Numbered from the stretch's first letter, positions 44,117 to 53,341 are shown. The stretch is 64,000 bases of DNA from Bacteroidota bacterium (GCA_024642705.1 JAHEAQ010000020.1:1-64000), one strand, 5' to 3'. Notes: a model not told the origin generated them from the letters alone. Made by a program: numbers and translations.

Positions 44117-44818
44117 ATGTTAGAAAAGTGGAAATATAAGCTTCATCCTTTGTTAGATCTTATCTATCCCAACCTTTGTATAGCTTGCGATAATGAAAAA
44201 TCAATCGATAATTCTTGTTTTTGCTTGACCTGTATGGACGATTTACCATTCACAGAATTTCTGAATGAAAGAGATAATATGGTAGAGAAATATTTTTGGG
44301 GAAGACTAGAAGTAAAAAAAGCAACCTCACTTTTTTATTTTCATAAAGGTGAAGTAGTTCAAGAGATGTTGCATCGATTAAAATATAAAAACGAAGCATA
44401 TATTGGAAAAGCTTTAGGAATACATTATGGTGATAAATTAGTTGACACCAATTTTTTAGATGGAATTGATTTAATTATTCCAATTCCAATTCATAAGTCA
44501 AAAAAAAGGATTAGAAACTACAACCAATGTGAATTAATTGCCAAAGGAATTTCTTCGGTTTCAGGAATTCCAACCTCAAATAAAGTTCTAGTAAAATATA
44601 CCCAGACAACTTCCCAAACTGATAAAACTAGAGAGGAAAGATTGAATAATTTAAAAAACACGTTTCGGGTAGAAAACATATCATTGATAAAAGATAAGAA
44701 TATTTTAATTGTGGATGATATATTAACGACAGGTGCAACTTTGGAAGCAGTAGGAAGTTTATTGGCTGAATATGAATCGACAATTAATATTGCAGTACTT
44801 GCTGTAGGAAAGTACTAA
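44117..44818 (+). CDS. comF: ComF-family phosphoribosyltransferase-like protein
   Basis: A 233-residue ComF/GntX-type protein. The N-terminal cysteine cluster (LCIACDN and CFCLTC, about residues 21-40) is the zinc-ribbon part. The C-terminal PRPP-binding motif ILIVDDILTTGATLEAVGSLL (about 195-215) is intact, and RNYNQCELIAKGISS (about 134-148) is also conserved in the family. ComF homologues take part in DNA uptake with a competence helicase, but many are found outside competence loci. No other competence gene is nearby. Confidence 0.9.
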   Translation: MLEKWKYKLHPLLDLIYPNLCIACDNEKSIDNSCFCLTCMDDLPFTEFLNERDNMVEKYFWGRLEVKKATSLFYFHKGEVVQEMLHRLKYKNEAYIGKALGIHYGDKLVDTNFLDGIDLIIPIPIHKSKKRIRNYNQCELIAKGISSVSGIPTSNKVLVKYTQTTSQTDKTREERLNNLKNTFRVENISLIKDKNILIVDDILTTGATLEAVGSLLAEYESTINIAVLAVGKY

Positions 44819-44837
44819 ATTAAACTTTAATAAAGTT

Positions 44838-45557
44838 TTAATTTTGAATCATACCTAGGATAAAAATACTGGGCTTTTTATGAAGATCAAGATTTCTAAT
44901 ATTATGCCATTGAGCTATACTTTTTGTTATAATGGTTTCTTTGTCAGATGTAATATCAGTTGCAACACATAAAAAAAGATTTTTGGGTATGGATTTCATA
45001 ATGGTCTCAAAGGTTTTCATATTCCGATATGGTGTTTCAATAAAAATATGAGAGGTTCCATGCTTTTGAATATCTAGAACTATATTTTTAAGAGAATTTG
45101 ACAATTCATTTTGATGAATGGGAAGATAGGTGTGAAAATGAAATTGCTCTCCATTTAATCCGGATGCCATTAGTGCTAAAAGAATAGAATTTGGACCGAC
45201 ATAAGGCTTAACGACAATGCTGGATTGATGTGCAATAGCAACAATTTTCTCTCCAGGATCAGCAATACAAGGCGTTCCTGCTTCTGAAAAAAGGCCAATA
45301 TCACGTCCAGCCAAAAGTTCTTTTAACCAATCTTCTTTATAAAGCAACGGATTCTTTTTATCCAATTCAAAGATTTCAATATTTGCCATCTCCACAGGAT
45401 GATTGATATCCTTTAAAAACTTTCTTGTCGTTTTTGCCTTTTCTGCAATAAAGAAGTCAATTTTTTGAATGTGTTGAACGACTGAAAGTGGAATAACATC
45501 GATTATACCTTCTGCAATAGGACATGGAAATAAATGTAAAACTCCAAATTTTTTCAT
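44838..45557 (-). CDS. RsmI-like SAM-dependent methyltransferase (tetrapyrrole methylase fold)
   Basis: A 239-residue methyltransferase of the RsmI/YraL group. The conserved block AGRDIGLFSEAGTPCIADPGEKIVAIAHQ (about 87-117) with the following VKPYVGPNSILLALMASGLNGEQFHFHTYLP is the family's SAM-binding region, and HIFIETPYRNMKTFETI (about 170-186) also fits. RsmI 2'-O-methylates C1402 of 16S rRNA; this shorter version is a common Bacteroidota paralogue whose target is less certain. It lies 3 bp after polA. Confidence 0.88.
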   Translation of the reverse strand: MKKFGVLHLFPCPIAEGIIDVIPLSVVQHIQKIDFFIAEKAKTTRKFLKDINHPVEMANIEIFELDKKNPLLYKEDWLKELLAGRDIGLFSEAGTPCIADPGEKIVAIAHQSSIVVKPYVGPNSILLALMASGLNGEQFHFHTYLPIHQNELSNSLKNIVLDIQKHGTSHIFIETPYRNMKTFETIMKSIPKNLFLCVATDITSDKETIITKSIAQWHNIRNLDLHKKPSIFILGMIQN

Positions 45558-45560
45558 AGG

Positions 45561-48341
45561 CTAATGAGCTTCAAGCCAATTGTTACCACTTCCCATACCA
45601 ACCAAAATAGGAACTTTAAGACCAGGCAAGGCATTGACCATTTTATCTTCTACCATTATTTTCACAACATCTAGTTCGTCTTTATGAACATCAAATACCA
45701 ATTCATCATGTACTTGTAGAATTAATCTAGATTTCAATTTTAGATCTCGAATAGCTTTATGAATATTAATCATAGCTACTTTTATCATATCTGCCGCAGT
45801 GCCTTGAATTGGAGTATTTATCGCCATTCTTTCAGCATTACTTCTCGAAAGACCGCTATTAGAATTGATATCTCTCAAATATCGTTTTCTTCCCATAAGA
45901 GTTGATACATAATTTGTTTTTTTTGCATTTTCTATGGTTTCCACCATATAATTTTGCAAACCTGGGAATTGCTTAAAATATTGGTCGATTATTTCTTTAG
46001 CTTCCGTTCTTTTAATGCCTAGTTGCCTAGAAAGATTAGTAGCCCCGGCGCCGTAAGTAATGCTAAAATTTACAGTTTTTGCAGTCCGACGTTGGTCACT
46101 TGTCACTTCATCTATCGGTATTTCAAATATTTTTGAAGCCGTTGCAGTGTGAAAATCCAAATTCTGCACAAAAGCTTCCATCATTCCTGAATCTTTACTA
46201 ATCTCAGCAATAAGACGCAATTCAATCTGTGAATAATCTGCTGCTAGAAGCACATAATCTTCATTTCTAGGTTCGAATGCTTTTCTAATTTCCCTGCCAG
46301 CCTCATCTTTAATTGGAATATTTTGCAAATTCGGATTTTCAGAACTTAATCGTCCTGTTGCAGCTCTTGCTTGATTGAAATTACTATGAACCCGGCCAGT
46401 TTTTGGGTTTATTAATAATGGAAGTGAATCTACATAGGTAGATTTTAATTTGCTATATTTTCGGAATTCAAGAATGTCATTAACAATTTCATTTTCCACT
46501 GCCAGTTCTGTTAATTTGTCCACATCTGTGCTATATTTTCCAGAACTTGTTTTTCCCCAACGGTATGGGATTTGTAACTTTTCAAACAAAACAGCCCCAA
46601 CTTGACTAGGTGATGCAATATTAAATCTCACTCCAGCTTTAGCATATATTTCTTTTTCCTTTTGGATAATCAGATCGCCCAAAACAATTGAATAATTGGC
46701 CAAGAATTCAGGATTAATTCTTACCCCTTCGAATTCCATGTTTGCCAAAACATCAATTAATGGATATTCTAAATTTTCATATAGTGCTAATAAATCGTTT
46801 TCTACCAATAAATCTTCAAGTGGTTTTTTAAGTTGTAAAGTTACATCGGCATCTTCTCCTGCGTATTCAGATACTTTTTCTACATTAATATCTCGCATGC
46901 TCAATTGATTTCTGCCTGAAGAACCAATTAGATCCGTAATTGGTACCATTTTATAATTTAGGTAAGCTTCAGAAAGATAATCCAATTTGTGTCTTTTATC
47001 TGGCTCACTAAGATAATGGGCAATCATGGTGTCAAAATATTTCCCCTGAACTTCAACACCATACCACTTCATCATAAGAATATCATATTTGATGTTCTGT
47101 CCTATTTTTGCGATTTTATCATTTTCTAAAACGGGTTTGAAAAAATCAACAATTTTTAATGCTTCTTTTCTATCAGAGGGCACTGGAATATAGTATGCTT
47201 CAAAAGCTTTAATGGAAAAAGCGATGCCTACCAATTCTGCAATATGAGGATCAATCCCAGTAGTCTCCGTGTCAAAACAAATTTCTTTTTGTTTTTCTAA
47301 TAAATTGGCTAGATCTTGATATGCTTTTTCATTATTGACTAATATGTATTTATGTTTTACATCGTCTATATTTTTATCTGCTACTTGATAAGTTATAGGA
47401 GAAACATTTTCCTTTTTAACGCTTTCTTCATTTCCGAATAAAGATTGTTGCACGCCTTCTTTTCCTTCTGCACCAAGAATTGCATCTGCCAGTGTCCTGA
47501 ATTCCAATTCTTTGAAAAGTTCTGCTAGTTTTTCTTTATTAATTGGATCGATGGTGTATTGGGAAGCATCAAATTGTATAGGTACATCTAATTTTATAGT
47601 AGCTAGAACTTTAGACAATAACCCTTGATCTTTGAAATTAATTACATTTTCTTGTTGTTTTCCTTTCAGTTGGTCAGTATTAGCCAATAGGTTTTCCAAT
47701 GAGCCAAATTCTTTCAATAATTTTGCGGCTGTTTTTGCTCCAATACCTGGAATACCGGGAATGTTATCGACAGCATCACCTTGGAGTCCCAAAATATCGA
47801 TTACTTGCAACACATTTTCAATGTCCCATTGTTCTAATATTTCAGGAACACCCAGAATATCAATGCCATTACCTGACCTTGAAGGTTTATACATAAATAT
47901 GTTTTCGGAAACAAGTTGACCATAATCTTTATCAGGAGTTACCATAAAAACAGTAAATCCTTCTTTTTCAGCTTTTTTGGCAATAGTTCCGATTGTATCA
48001 TCTGCTTCATAACCTTCAACTTCAATAATTGGAATATTAAAAGCTTCCACAATTGATCTTATGTATGGAAAAGCAATGGAAATGTCTTTGGGTTGTTCTT
48101 CTCTATTAGCTTTGTAAGCCTCAAATAATTCATTTCTAAATGTTGGCCCATGAGGATCAAAGGCAACAGCAATATGAGAAGGTTTTTGGGTATTAATAAG
48201 ATCCCAAAGAGTTCGCACAAATCCTGTTATTGCAGAGGTATTGATTCCTTTTGAATTAATTAATGGTCGATTTATAAAGGCATAATGAGCCCTATATACC
48301 AATGCATGCCCATCAAGTAGGAATAATTTCTTTTCACTCAT
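45561..48341 (-). CDS. polA: DNA polymerase I
   Basis: Repair and Okazaki-fragment polymerase, 926 residues with all three domains. The 5'-3' exonuclease domain (about 1-290) has LFLLDGHALVYRAHYAF and DNIPGIPGIGAKTAAKLLKEFGS. The 3'-5' exonuclease domain (about 330-520) keeps the DTETTGIDP acidic motif, so proofreading is probably active. The polymerase domain has LLAADYSQIELRLIAEISKD (motif A), RRTAKTVNFSITYGAG (motif B) and LILQVHDELVFDV (motif C). It is followed after 3 bp by the RsmI-like gene. Confidence 0.97.
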   Translation of the reverse strand: MSEKKLFLLDGHALVYRAHYAFINRPLINSKGINTSAITGFVRTLWDLINTQKPSHIAVAFDPHGPTFRNELFEAYKANREEQPKDISIAFPYIRSIVEAFNIPIIEVEGYEADDTIGTIAKKAEKEGFTVFMVTPDKDYGQLVSENIFMYKPSRSGNGIDILGVPEILEQWDIENVLQVIDILGLQGDAVDNIPGIPGIGAKTAAKLLKEFGSLENLLANTDQLKGKQQENVINFKDQGLLSKVLATIKLDVPIQFDASQYTIDPINKEKLAELFKELEFRTLADAILGAEGKEGVQQSLFGNEESVKKENVSPITYQVADKNIDDVKHKYILVNNEKAYQDLANLLEKQKEICFDTETTGIDPHIAELVGIAFSIKAFEAYYIPVPSDRKEALKIVDFFKPVLENDKIAKIGQNIKYDILMMKWYGVEVQGKYFDTMIAHYLSEPDKRHKLDYLSEAYLNYKMVPITDLIGSSGRNQLSMRDINVEKVSEYAGEDADVTLQLKKPLEDLLVENDLLALYENLEYPLIDVLANMEFEGVRINPEFLANYSIVLGDLIIQKEKEIYAKAGVRFNIASPSQVGAVLFEKLQIPYRWGKTSSGKYSTDVDKLTELAVENEIVNDILEFRKYSKLKSTYVDSLPLLINPKTGRVHSNFNQARAATGRLSSENPNLQNIPIKDEAGREIRKAFEPRNEDYVLLAADYSQIELRLIAEISKDSGMMEAFVQNLDFHTATASKIFEIPIDEVTSDQRRTAKTVNFSITYGAGATNLSRQLGIKRTEAKEIIDQYFKQFPGLQNYMVETIENAKKTNYVSTLMGRKRYLRDINSNSGLSRSNAERMAINTPIQGTAADMIKVAMINIHKAIRDLKLKSRLILQVHDELVFDVHKDELDVVKIMVEDKMVNALPGLKVPILVGMGSGNNWLEAH

Positions 48342-48430
48342 CAGATAATTTTATTTGGATATAAAAGTATACATTATGAAGGAAGAATCAACATTTATCA
48401 AGGAAAACTACCTTTCCTTTATTTTCCCAT

Positions 48431-48463
48431 AAAAAAAGCAACATCATTAGAGTATGTTGCTTT
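48431..48463 (-). terminator. rho-independent terminator of the DUF3078 operon
   Basis: On the minus strand AAAGCAACAT and ATGTTGCTTT form a perfect 10-bp stem around a 9-base loop, followed by a T run (A at 48431-48437 on the plus strand). It lies 30 bp after the DUF3078 stop. Confidence 0.88.
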
Positions 48464-48492
48464 CAAATATTTTTTTGCCTAAAATGGATTAA

Positions 48493-49431
48493 TTACAAAG
48501 AATAGGACAATCCAATTGCATAATAACTTTGATTTTTACTTGCAATTCCTTTGGCTTCTGTTTCTTGAGGATTGAGTCTTAAACCATATTCTATGCCAAT
48601 TCCAATTGCTTTATAGGCTGAAATCTTTATGGCATTAACCCATGTATAATTAGAAAAATCCGCTCCACTATAGCTATAAAATCCAGAAACATTAGATCTC
48701 CATTTTACGCCTTTAATCAATGTTGTATTATAGTCAATGACGAATTTTGCTCCAAGAGAGGAATTAAAATCTGTTTTATCTTTTGCGAAAATGAAGTTAT
48801 AATTCAAGGGGTGTAAAACAATTGCCAAGTTTGGTTTTGGATTATAAGTTATTCCTACCCCCAAATCCAAAAACCCCGGATTGTTAGCATTGCTTAATAT
48901 GGTAGAACGATATTCACCCAATGTGGATACTGCAAGATTTTTGATTATGGAATACCCAAAAAGTGATTGCATATTGAAAACATCAGCAACCTGTTTAAAC
49001 TTTTTATCTTCTCCTTGTTCATCAATTTCAGTATTATCATCATATCGTAACCAACCCAAATTAATGCCTCCATTATTTCTCCAGAAATATTTATCTTCTT
49101 TTAAATTAGCAAATCCATTGTAAGAAAAAGCAATGGACTGTGCAGATGAATTATAATCTGGCTTAGGTGCCCAATTTTTAAATCCATTTAAGTCCGCACC
49201 AATAATTCCTCCAGAACCAAATGTCCATCTAATTTTTTTATTAATTGCCGTGGTTATGTCTGCAATTTCCTTTTTGATATTGTTCAATTCTCCCTGAAGT
49301 GCTGCAGCGGCAGCTTCTTTTTCGGCTTTTTTAGCTTCTAGTACAGCAATTTCTTCGATTGTCTGAGCATTAGCATTGAAAGCAAAGCCCATAAAAGCGG
49401 ATAACATTAAGATTGATATTACTTTTTTCAT
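48493..49431 (-). CDS. DUF3078 outer-membrane protein with N-terminal coiled coil
   Basis: A 312-residue exported protein with a signal peptide ending ANAQ. Residues 23-65 are a predicted coiled coil (LEAKKAEKEAAAAALQGELNNIKKEIADI). The rest matches the DUF3078 pattern: W.FGSGGIIGADLNGFKNWAP, LGWLRYDDN, KNLAVSTLGEYRSTI and a C-terminal strand YYAIGLSYSL typical of an outer-membrane barrel. It lies 14 bp after the MscS gene, as the last gene of a sigma factor/small protein/MscS/DUF3078 unit. The coiled coil may reach toward peptidoglycan or trimerise. The function is unknown. Confidence 0.8.
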   Translation of the reverse strand: MKKVISILMLSAFMGFAFNANAQTIEEIAVLEAKKAEKEAAAAALQGELNNIKKEIADITTAINKKIRWTFGSGGIIGADLNGFKNWAPKPDYNSSAQSIAFSYNGFANLKEDKYFWRNNGGINLGWLRYDDNTEIDEQGEDKKFKQVADVFNMQSLFGYSIIKNLAVSTLGEYRSTILSNANNPGFLDLGVGITYNPKPNLAIVLHPLNYNFIFAKDKTDFNSSLGAKFVIDYNTTLIKGVKWRSNVSGFYSYSGADFSNYTWVNAIKISAYKAIGIGIEYGLRLNPQETEAKGIASKNQSYYAIGLSYSL

Positions 49432-49445
49432 GTAAATAATTTTAA

Positions 49446-50249
49446 TTAAATATTTTTTTCAATTTTATTTTTCATAGCAGAACTAAATGGTATGATAATT
49501 TTTTTATTGTCTGAAAGTAAAGTGATAGTGGTCCTTGAAATTTCTACGACCTCTCCTTCTACGCCATCGATTTTCACCAAATCTCCAATTTCGAAAATAT
49601 TTTTATTGTAAAAAGAAGCAAGGATATTAGAGAAGATATCTTTAGAAGCTAATCCATAACCTATTGCAAATGCCAATACAGCTCCGCCTATAATCACAGA
49701 AATATTTTGTGAAAGGAATTGAACATTTATTTTGGCCTGAGAAAGTGCGCTAATTAAAATGTTTATAAAAATGAAATAAAAAACCAAGGTAGCAATTAGT
49801 TTTGCTGATGGAATGCCTAATGAATCGCAAGCAGTTTCGACCGCTTTTCTAATCATATCAGCGAGCAACAAGCCGAATATAAGGATCGTAAATGCTACTA
49901 ACAGGTTGGGAATAAAATTAAAAATATCCGTAACCAATTTAGAAATTGCTTCTAACCCAAGCACATCTGTGGCTGCGACCCAAACAAAGAGCATTAATAT
50001 ATAGTAGGAAAGTCTTGAAAAAATGTCACTCAAAACCAATTTTATATTGGCTTTATCAACGATTTCAATGCTATTTAATTTCTCACCCAGAACATCTATT
50101 TTGGCCTTTTTTAATAATTTATTAAGTATTTTCCGAATGATCCTTGCAATGACGTAACCAACAAAAATGACAATAATTGCACCTAATAAATTAGGAACAA
50201 ATGCTATGAATCCTTTAATTAAGTCAGCTAGGGCTCCTGTCATATCCAT
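49446..50249 (-). CDS. small-conductance mechanosensitive ion channel (MscS family)
   Basis: A 267-residue channel with five to six membrane segments. The C-terminal part carries the MscS core: GGAVLAFAIGYGLASKDIFSNILASFYNKNIFEIGDLVKIDGVEGEVVEISRTTITLLSDNKKIIIPFSSAMKNKI (about 190-262), including the pore-lining helix and the beta domain. It belongs to the shorter TM-rich type with two repeated helix pairs upstream. It probably releases solutes on osmotic down-shock. It is co-transcribed with a sigma factor and a 65-residue protein, suggesting stress control. Confidence 0.88.
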   Translation of the reverse strand: MDMTGALADLIKGFIAFVPNLLGAIIVIFVGYVIARIIRKILNKLLKKAKIDVLGEKLNSIEIVDKANIKLVLSDIFSRLSYYILMLFVWVAATDVLGLEAISKLVTDIFNFIPNLLVAFTILIFGLLLADMIRKAVETACDSLGIPSAKLIATLVFYFIFINILISALSQAKINVQFLSQNISVIIGGAVLAFAIGYGLASKDIFSNILASFYNKNIFEIGDLVKIDGVEGEVVEISRTTITLLSDNKKIIIPFSSAMKNKIEKNI

Positions 50250-50267
50250 ATCTATAATTTTTTTTGA

Positions 50268-50465
50268 TTAGTTATCTTTTTTTTTAGAACTGCCTCCAAG
50301 AAGATTATAAACGAGTTCCAATAAATTAGGAACAAATAACTCAATTATATCTCCAAACGACTTAAATAAATTAATCGATCCATCAATATTCTTTTTGATC
50401 TTAGTAGGTGGCTCTCCATGTTTTGAGATCAATTCTTCTTCTAATTGATTGAAATTATTACTCAT
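50268..50465 (-). CDS. small hypothetical protein between sigma factor and MscS
   Basis: A 65-residue soluble-looking protein, starting MSNNFNQLEEELISKHGEPP, with an amphipathic stretch IIELFVPNLLELVYNLLGG (about 41-59) and a lysine-rich end SSKKKDN. The amphipathic helix could touch the membrane. It sits 9 bp after the sigma-factor gene and 18 bp before the MscS gene, the place where anti-sigma or accessory factors often lie, but it is too short and unlike anti-sigma domains. The function is unknown. Confidence 0.7.
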   Translation of the reverse strand: MSNNFNQLEEELISKHGEPPTKIKKNIDGSINLFKSFGDIIELFVPNLLELVYNLLGGSSKKKDN

Positions 50466-50474
50466 ACCATTTGA

Positions 50475-51071
50475 TTATGTTTCGGCAGGAAAAAAATTAT
50501 CTTTTAAATTCATAAATTTTTCTTTAGCTCGTTTAATTTGCATTTTGACAGCGCTTTCTGATTTATTGGTAACCTCACTAATGTCCTTAATTGACATTCC
50601 ATCTTGGTATTTCATAAATAAAATGGATTTATCTTTTGGGGGTATTTCTTCCATTATGTATTTCAATTGACTAAATTGTGTTTCAAGGATTAATTTGTCA
50701 TCAATTTCTGATTTTTCTGCCTCCAAGTCAAAAACTTCGTCCAATTGTAAGGTTCTAGATTTTTTATTTCTTCTTATATAATCTATACAATGATTGTAAG
50801 TGATAGAATATAACCAAGAAGAAAATTTCGACTTTCCCTCAAATTTTGACAAATTGGTCAATATTTTAATAAATATATCTTGAACGGCATCCTGAGCTAT
50901 TACTTCATTCTTTAATAAAGAAATAGATCTAGCATATACTTTTGCAGAATACCTCTTGTATAAAATATCAAAGTAAGCACCATTTTGCGATTTTAAATAT
51001 TTCGATACAATTACCTCATCTGAAGATGCATCAGAAACATTAGACAACAACGGATTAAGTAATAATATCAC
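50475..51071 (-). CDS. ECF sigma-70 family sigma factor
   Basis: A 198-residue ECF sigma factor. Region 2 has AYFDILYKRYSAKVYARSISLLKNEVIAQDAVQDIFIKILTNLSKFEGKSKFSSWLYSITYNHCIDYIRRNKK (about 32-104), and region 4 has IPPKDKSILFMKYQDGMSIKDISEVTNKSESAVKMQIKRAKEKF (about 145-188). The frame opens with a GTG at 51071; there is no ATG before region 2. It heads the unit with the small protein, MscS and DUF3078 genes. A TACTTTTG element far upstream (51391-51398) could be its promoter. Confidence 0.9.
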   Translation of the reverse strand: MILLLNPLLSNVSDASSDEVIVSKYLKSQNGAYFDILYKRYSAKVYARSISLLKNEVIAQDAVQDIFIKILTNLSKFEGKSKFSSWLYSITYNHCIDYIRRNKKSRTLQLDEVFDLEAEKSEIDDKLILETQFSQLKYIMEEIPPKDKSILFMKYQDGMSIKDISEVTNKSESAVKMQIKRAKEKFMNLKDNFFPAET

Positions 51072-51427
51072 AAGCAGTAAATTAAGTGATCAACATAAAT
51101 TTTCTAAATGTAGAAAACTTTTAGTTTAATTTCATCCGTATGTTTGAACCAATAATATTGATTCTAAAATGACCTCTGACCATCTTATTTTTTAAGGTTT
51201 GGATTTCAAAAACATATTATGAAAGTAATTGATTTATAATGTATTAACTTTTTCTCAAATTTTTGGTTACAGCGCTATGATTTTCAATGAATCCTAAAAT
51301 TCTCTGAGTTTAGTTTTTTGACACTAGTAAATGCAATTCTTTTAAATATTTGTTCTTAAATCTTATCCATCTTTTTGACGGAAGAAAGCGCAAAAGTAAC
51401 AAAATGGAAGAATTATTTTTAATTGCA
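51072..51427. other. 356-bp spacer upstream of the sigma-factor operon
   Basis: I find no gene here. The stretch is AT-rich with several short stop-broken frames. On the minus strand a TACTTTTG box (51391-51398) followed by GCGCTTTCTTCCG looks like a Bacteroidota promoter; if used for the sigma-factor gene it would give a leader of about 315 bases. Nothing resembling a known riboswitch was recognised. Confidence 0.5.
51391..51398 (-). promoter_or_regulatory. candidate -7 element in the sigma-factor upstream spacer
   Basis: TACTTTTG on the minus strand, an exact TAnnTTTG match followed by GCG, a context often seen at Bacteroidota promoters. It lies 320 bp before the sigma-factor start. Confidence 0.35.
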
Positions 51428-51592
51428 CTAATAAAAGGAAGTAACTATATAATCTTTAATATATCGCCAATTCATTGCAGTTAGAAATAAAAAAACCAAT
51501 AAAAAAGATACAAATACTATTTTGAGTATTCTATTGGATTTTTCTCTTTTTTCTCTTCTACTCGAATATTTTCTTCTGGATATATATGGCAT
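51428..51592 (-). CDS. small basic single-pass membrane protein (54 residues)
   Basis: An intact 54-codon frame from an ATG at 51592. The first 22 residues are strongly basic (MPYISRRKYSSRREKREKSN), followed by one hydrophobic segment ILKIVFVSFLLVFLFLTAM and a short tail ending in aromatic residues. This is a positive-inside single-pass membrane topology, not expected of random AT-rich sequence. It starts 37 bp after the rsgA stop on the same strand, so it is probably the last gene of the GGGP synthase-rsgA unit. No homologue is known to me. Confidence 0.6.
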   Translation of the reverse strand: MPYISRRKYSSRREKREKSNRILKIVFVSFLLVFLFLTAMNWRYIKDYIVTSFY

Positions 51593-51629
51593 TATTAATT
51601 TCTTATTATTATTTTTTCAAAAGAGAACT

Positions 51630-52580
51630 TTACATATCGGTATGTCGTTCCCAATAATTTTGATCTTCAATTTCTTCGATAATTTGAAGATAATTAGAAT
51701 ACCTTAACTCACTAATTTCTCCATTTTCAATGGCTTTTTTAACTGCGCAATTAGGTTCTTCTCGATGCAAGCAATCAGAATATTTGCATTCAGAGGACTT
51801 TATAAAAATTTCTCTGAAGTTATGTGCCACATCCATTGGTTCAAAATGTGAAAATGCCAAACTTTTAATTCCAGGCGTATCAATTATATATCCACCATTC
51901 GATAAATCAAACATTTCTGCAAAAGTTGTGGTATGTTGACCTTTTCCGGAGTAATCTGAAATATCGTCAGTTCGCAAGGTTAAAGTTGGTTCAATGCAAT
52001 TGATGAGTGTTGATTTTCCAACTCCTGATTGGCCCCCAATCAATGTAATTTTGTCTTTGAGTTCTGTTTCTAATAATTCTATATTCTCCTTAGTTACAGA
52101 GGAGACTAAAAAACACTTGTATCCTATCTTTTCATAGATTTCTTTCAAAATCTCATAAATTTCAAGGTCCTCTTCATCATATAAATCCATCTTATTGAAA
52201 ACGATGATTACAGGCACATTATAAGGTTCAGTCATCATCAAAAAGCGATCAATGAATCCTTGTTTTAATTTTGGAAATGAAATGGTCATGATGACTATTG
52301 CTTGGTCAATATTACACGCTAGAAGATGCAATTGATGCTTTTTTCTTGGAGATTGACGAAGGATATAGTTTTCTCTATTGTGAATTTTAATAATATTAGC
52401 AATACCCTCTTCTTCCTCTAAAGAGATTTCTACTCTATCACCCACAGCGACAGGATTCGTAATTTTTAGAGTTCCAAGTCGAAATTTTCCTACAACTCTA
52501 CATTGGTATTTGATATTGTCTTCAGTCTTTACGTCATACCAACTACCTGTTGATCGAGTCACTATTCCTTGTTTTTTCAA
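51630..52580 (-). CDS. rsgA: ribosome small-subunit GTPase RsgA
   Basis: Circularly permuted GTPase that helps 30S subunit maturation. An N-terminal OB-fold (about 1-65) is followed by the permuted G domain: G4 FNKMDL (about 138), G1 IGGQSGVGKST (181-191), and G3 DTPGI (about 232). The C-terminal zinc knuckle KSSECKYSDCLHREEPNCAVKKAIENG (about 268-294) holds the Cys/His ligands. The 316-residue length is normal. It starts 14 bp after the GGGP synthase gene, so the two share a transcript. Confidence 0.96.
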   Translation of the reverse strand: MKKQGIVTRSTGSWYDVKTEDNIKYQCRVVGKFRLGTLKITNPVAVGDRVEISLEEEEGIANIIKIHNRENYILRQSPRKKHQLHLLACNIDQAIVIMTISFPKLKQGFIDRFLMMTEPYNVPVIIVFNKMDLYDEEDLEIYEILKEIYEKIGYKCFLVSSVTKENIELLETELKDKITLIGGQSGVGKSTLINCIEPTLTLRTDDISDYSGKGQHTTTFAEMFDLSNGGYIIDTPGIKSLAFSHFEPMDVAHNFREIFIKSSECKYSDCLHREEPNCAVKKAIENGEISELRYSNYLQIIEEIEDQNYWERHTDM

Positions 52581-52594
52581 AAGGCTTTTTAGTT

Positions 52595-53341
52595 TTAAAC
52601 TTTAATATTTTTTGAATGCACAGCTGCGGCAATTTCTGCTATTAGTGAAGGGTCTTTTTCAACTGCATTTCCAATTACGACGACATCTGCTCCAGCTGAA
52701 ATATTCTCATACGCTTTTTCAGCATTCTTTATTCCGCCACCAACTATAATTGGTACATTGACAGAGCCTTTGATGGTTTCAATCATGTTTTTGGTAACTG
52801 GAAAGTGAGCCCCTGAACCTGCATCTAGAAAAATGGTTTTAAGGCCTAACATTTCTCCTGCAATGGCAGTACAAGCAGCAATATCTGTTTTGTCTTTTGG
52901 AATAGGAAAAGTATTGCTCATATAACCAACAGTAGTGTTTACACCTCCATCAATAATCATATAGCCAGTAGATATTATTTCGAGTTGACTTAATTTTAAA
53001 TAAGGAGCTGAAATGACATGGTGACCAATCAATAGCTCTGGATTTCTACCTGAAATAAGAGATAAAAACAGAATTGCATCAGCTTTATAACTTAATTGCA
53101 TTGAATTTCCTGGAAAAAGAATTAATGGAATGCGACTTTCTTTCTTTAAAATTTCAAGCACTTTATCAAGCATGTCATTTACAATAAGACTACCACCAAT
53201 GAAAAAGTAATCCACTTCATTGTCGACGGCTTTTTTAATTACATGGTCCATTTTATTTAGCCTAAGTTTGTCAGGGTCAATTAGGATGGCCAATTTTTTG
53301 AGCCCTTTCTGTTTTGCTTCAACTAATTCTTGATAAATCAT
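52595..53341 (-). CDS. geranylgeranylglyceryl-phosphate synthase family protein (GGGPS/PcrB group II)
   Basis: TIM-barrel prenyltransferase that joins a polyprenyl diphosphate to sn-glycerol 1-phosphate, the first ether bond of archaeal-type lipids. Family marks are KLAILIDPDKLRLN (about 18-31), FFIGGSLIVNDML (about 46-58), GYMIIDGGVNTTVGYM (about 126-141), FLDAGSGAHFPV (about 170-181), and the phosphate-binding end VPIIVGGGIKNAEKAYENISAGADVVVIGNAVEK (about 194-227). The ATG at 53341 (248 residues) is preferred because the alternative GTG at 53347 overlaps a -7 promoter element. The physiological product in Bacteroidota is unknown. Confidence 0.9.
   Translation of the reverse strand: MIYQELVEAKQKGLKKLAILIDPDKLRLNKMDHVIKKAVDNEVDYFFIGGSLIVNDMLDKVLEILKKESRIPLILFPGNSMQLSYKADAILFLSLISGRNPELLIGHHVISAPYLKLSQLEIISTGYMIIDGGVNTTVGYMSNTFPIPKDKTDIAACTAIAGEMLGLKTIFLDAGSGAHFPVTKNMIETIKGSVNVPIIVGGGIKNAEKAYENISAGADVVVIGNAVEKDPSLIAEIAAAVHSKNIKV

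Noticed and set aside
51522-51707. 61-codon plus-strand hydrophobic frame across the rsgA end
   Set aside because: It overlaps the conserved C terminus of rsgA and the basic 54-residue minus-strand gene, which has the better protein character.
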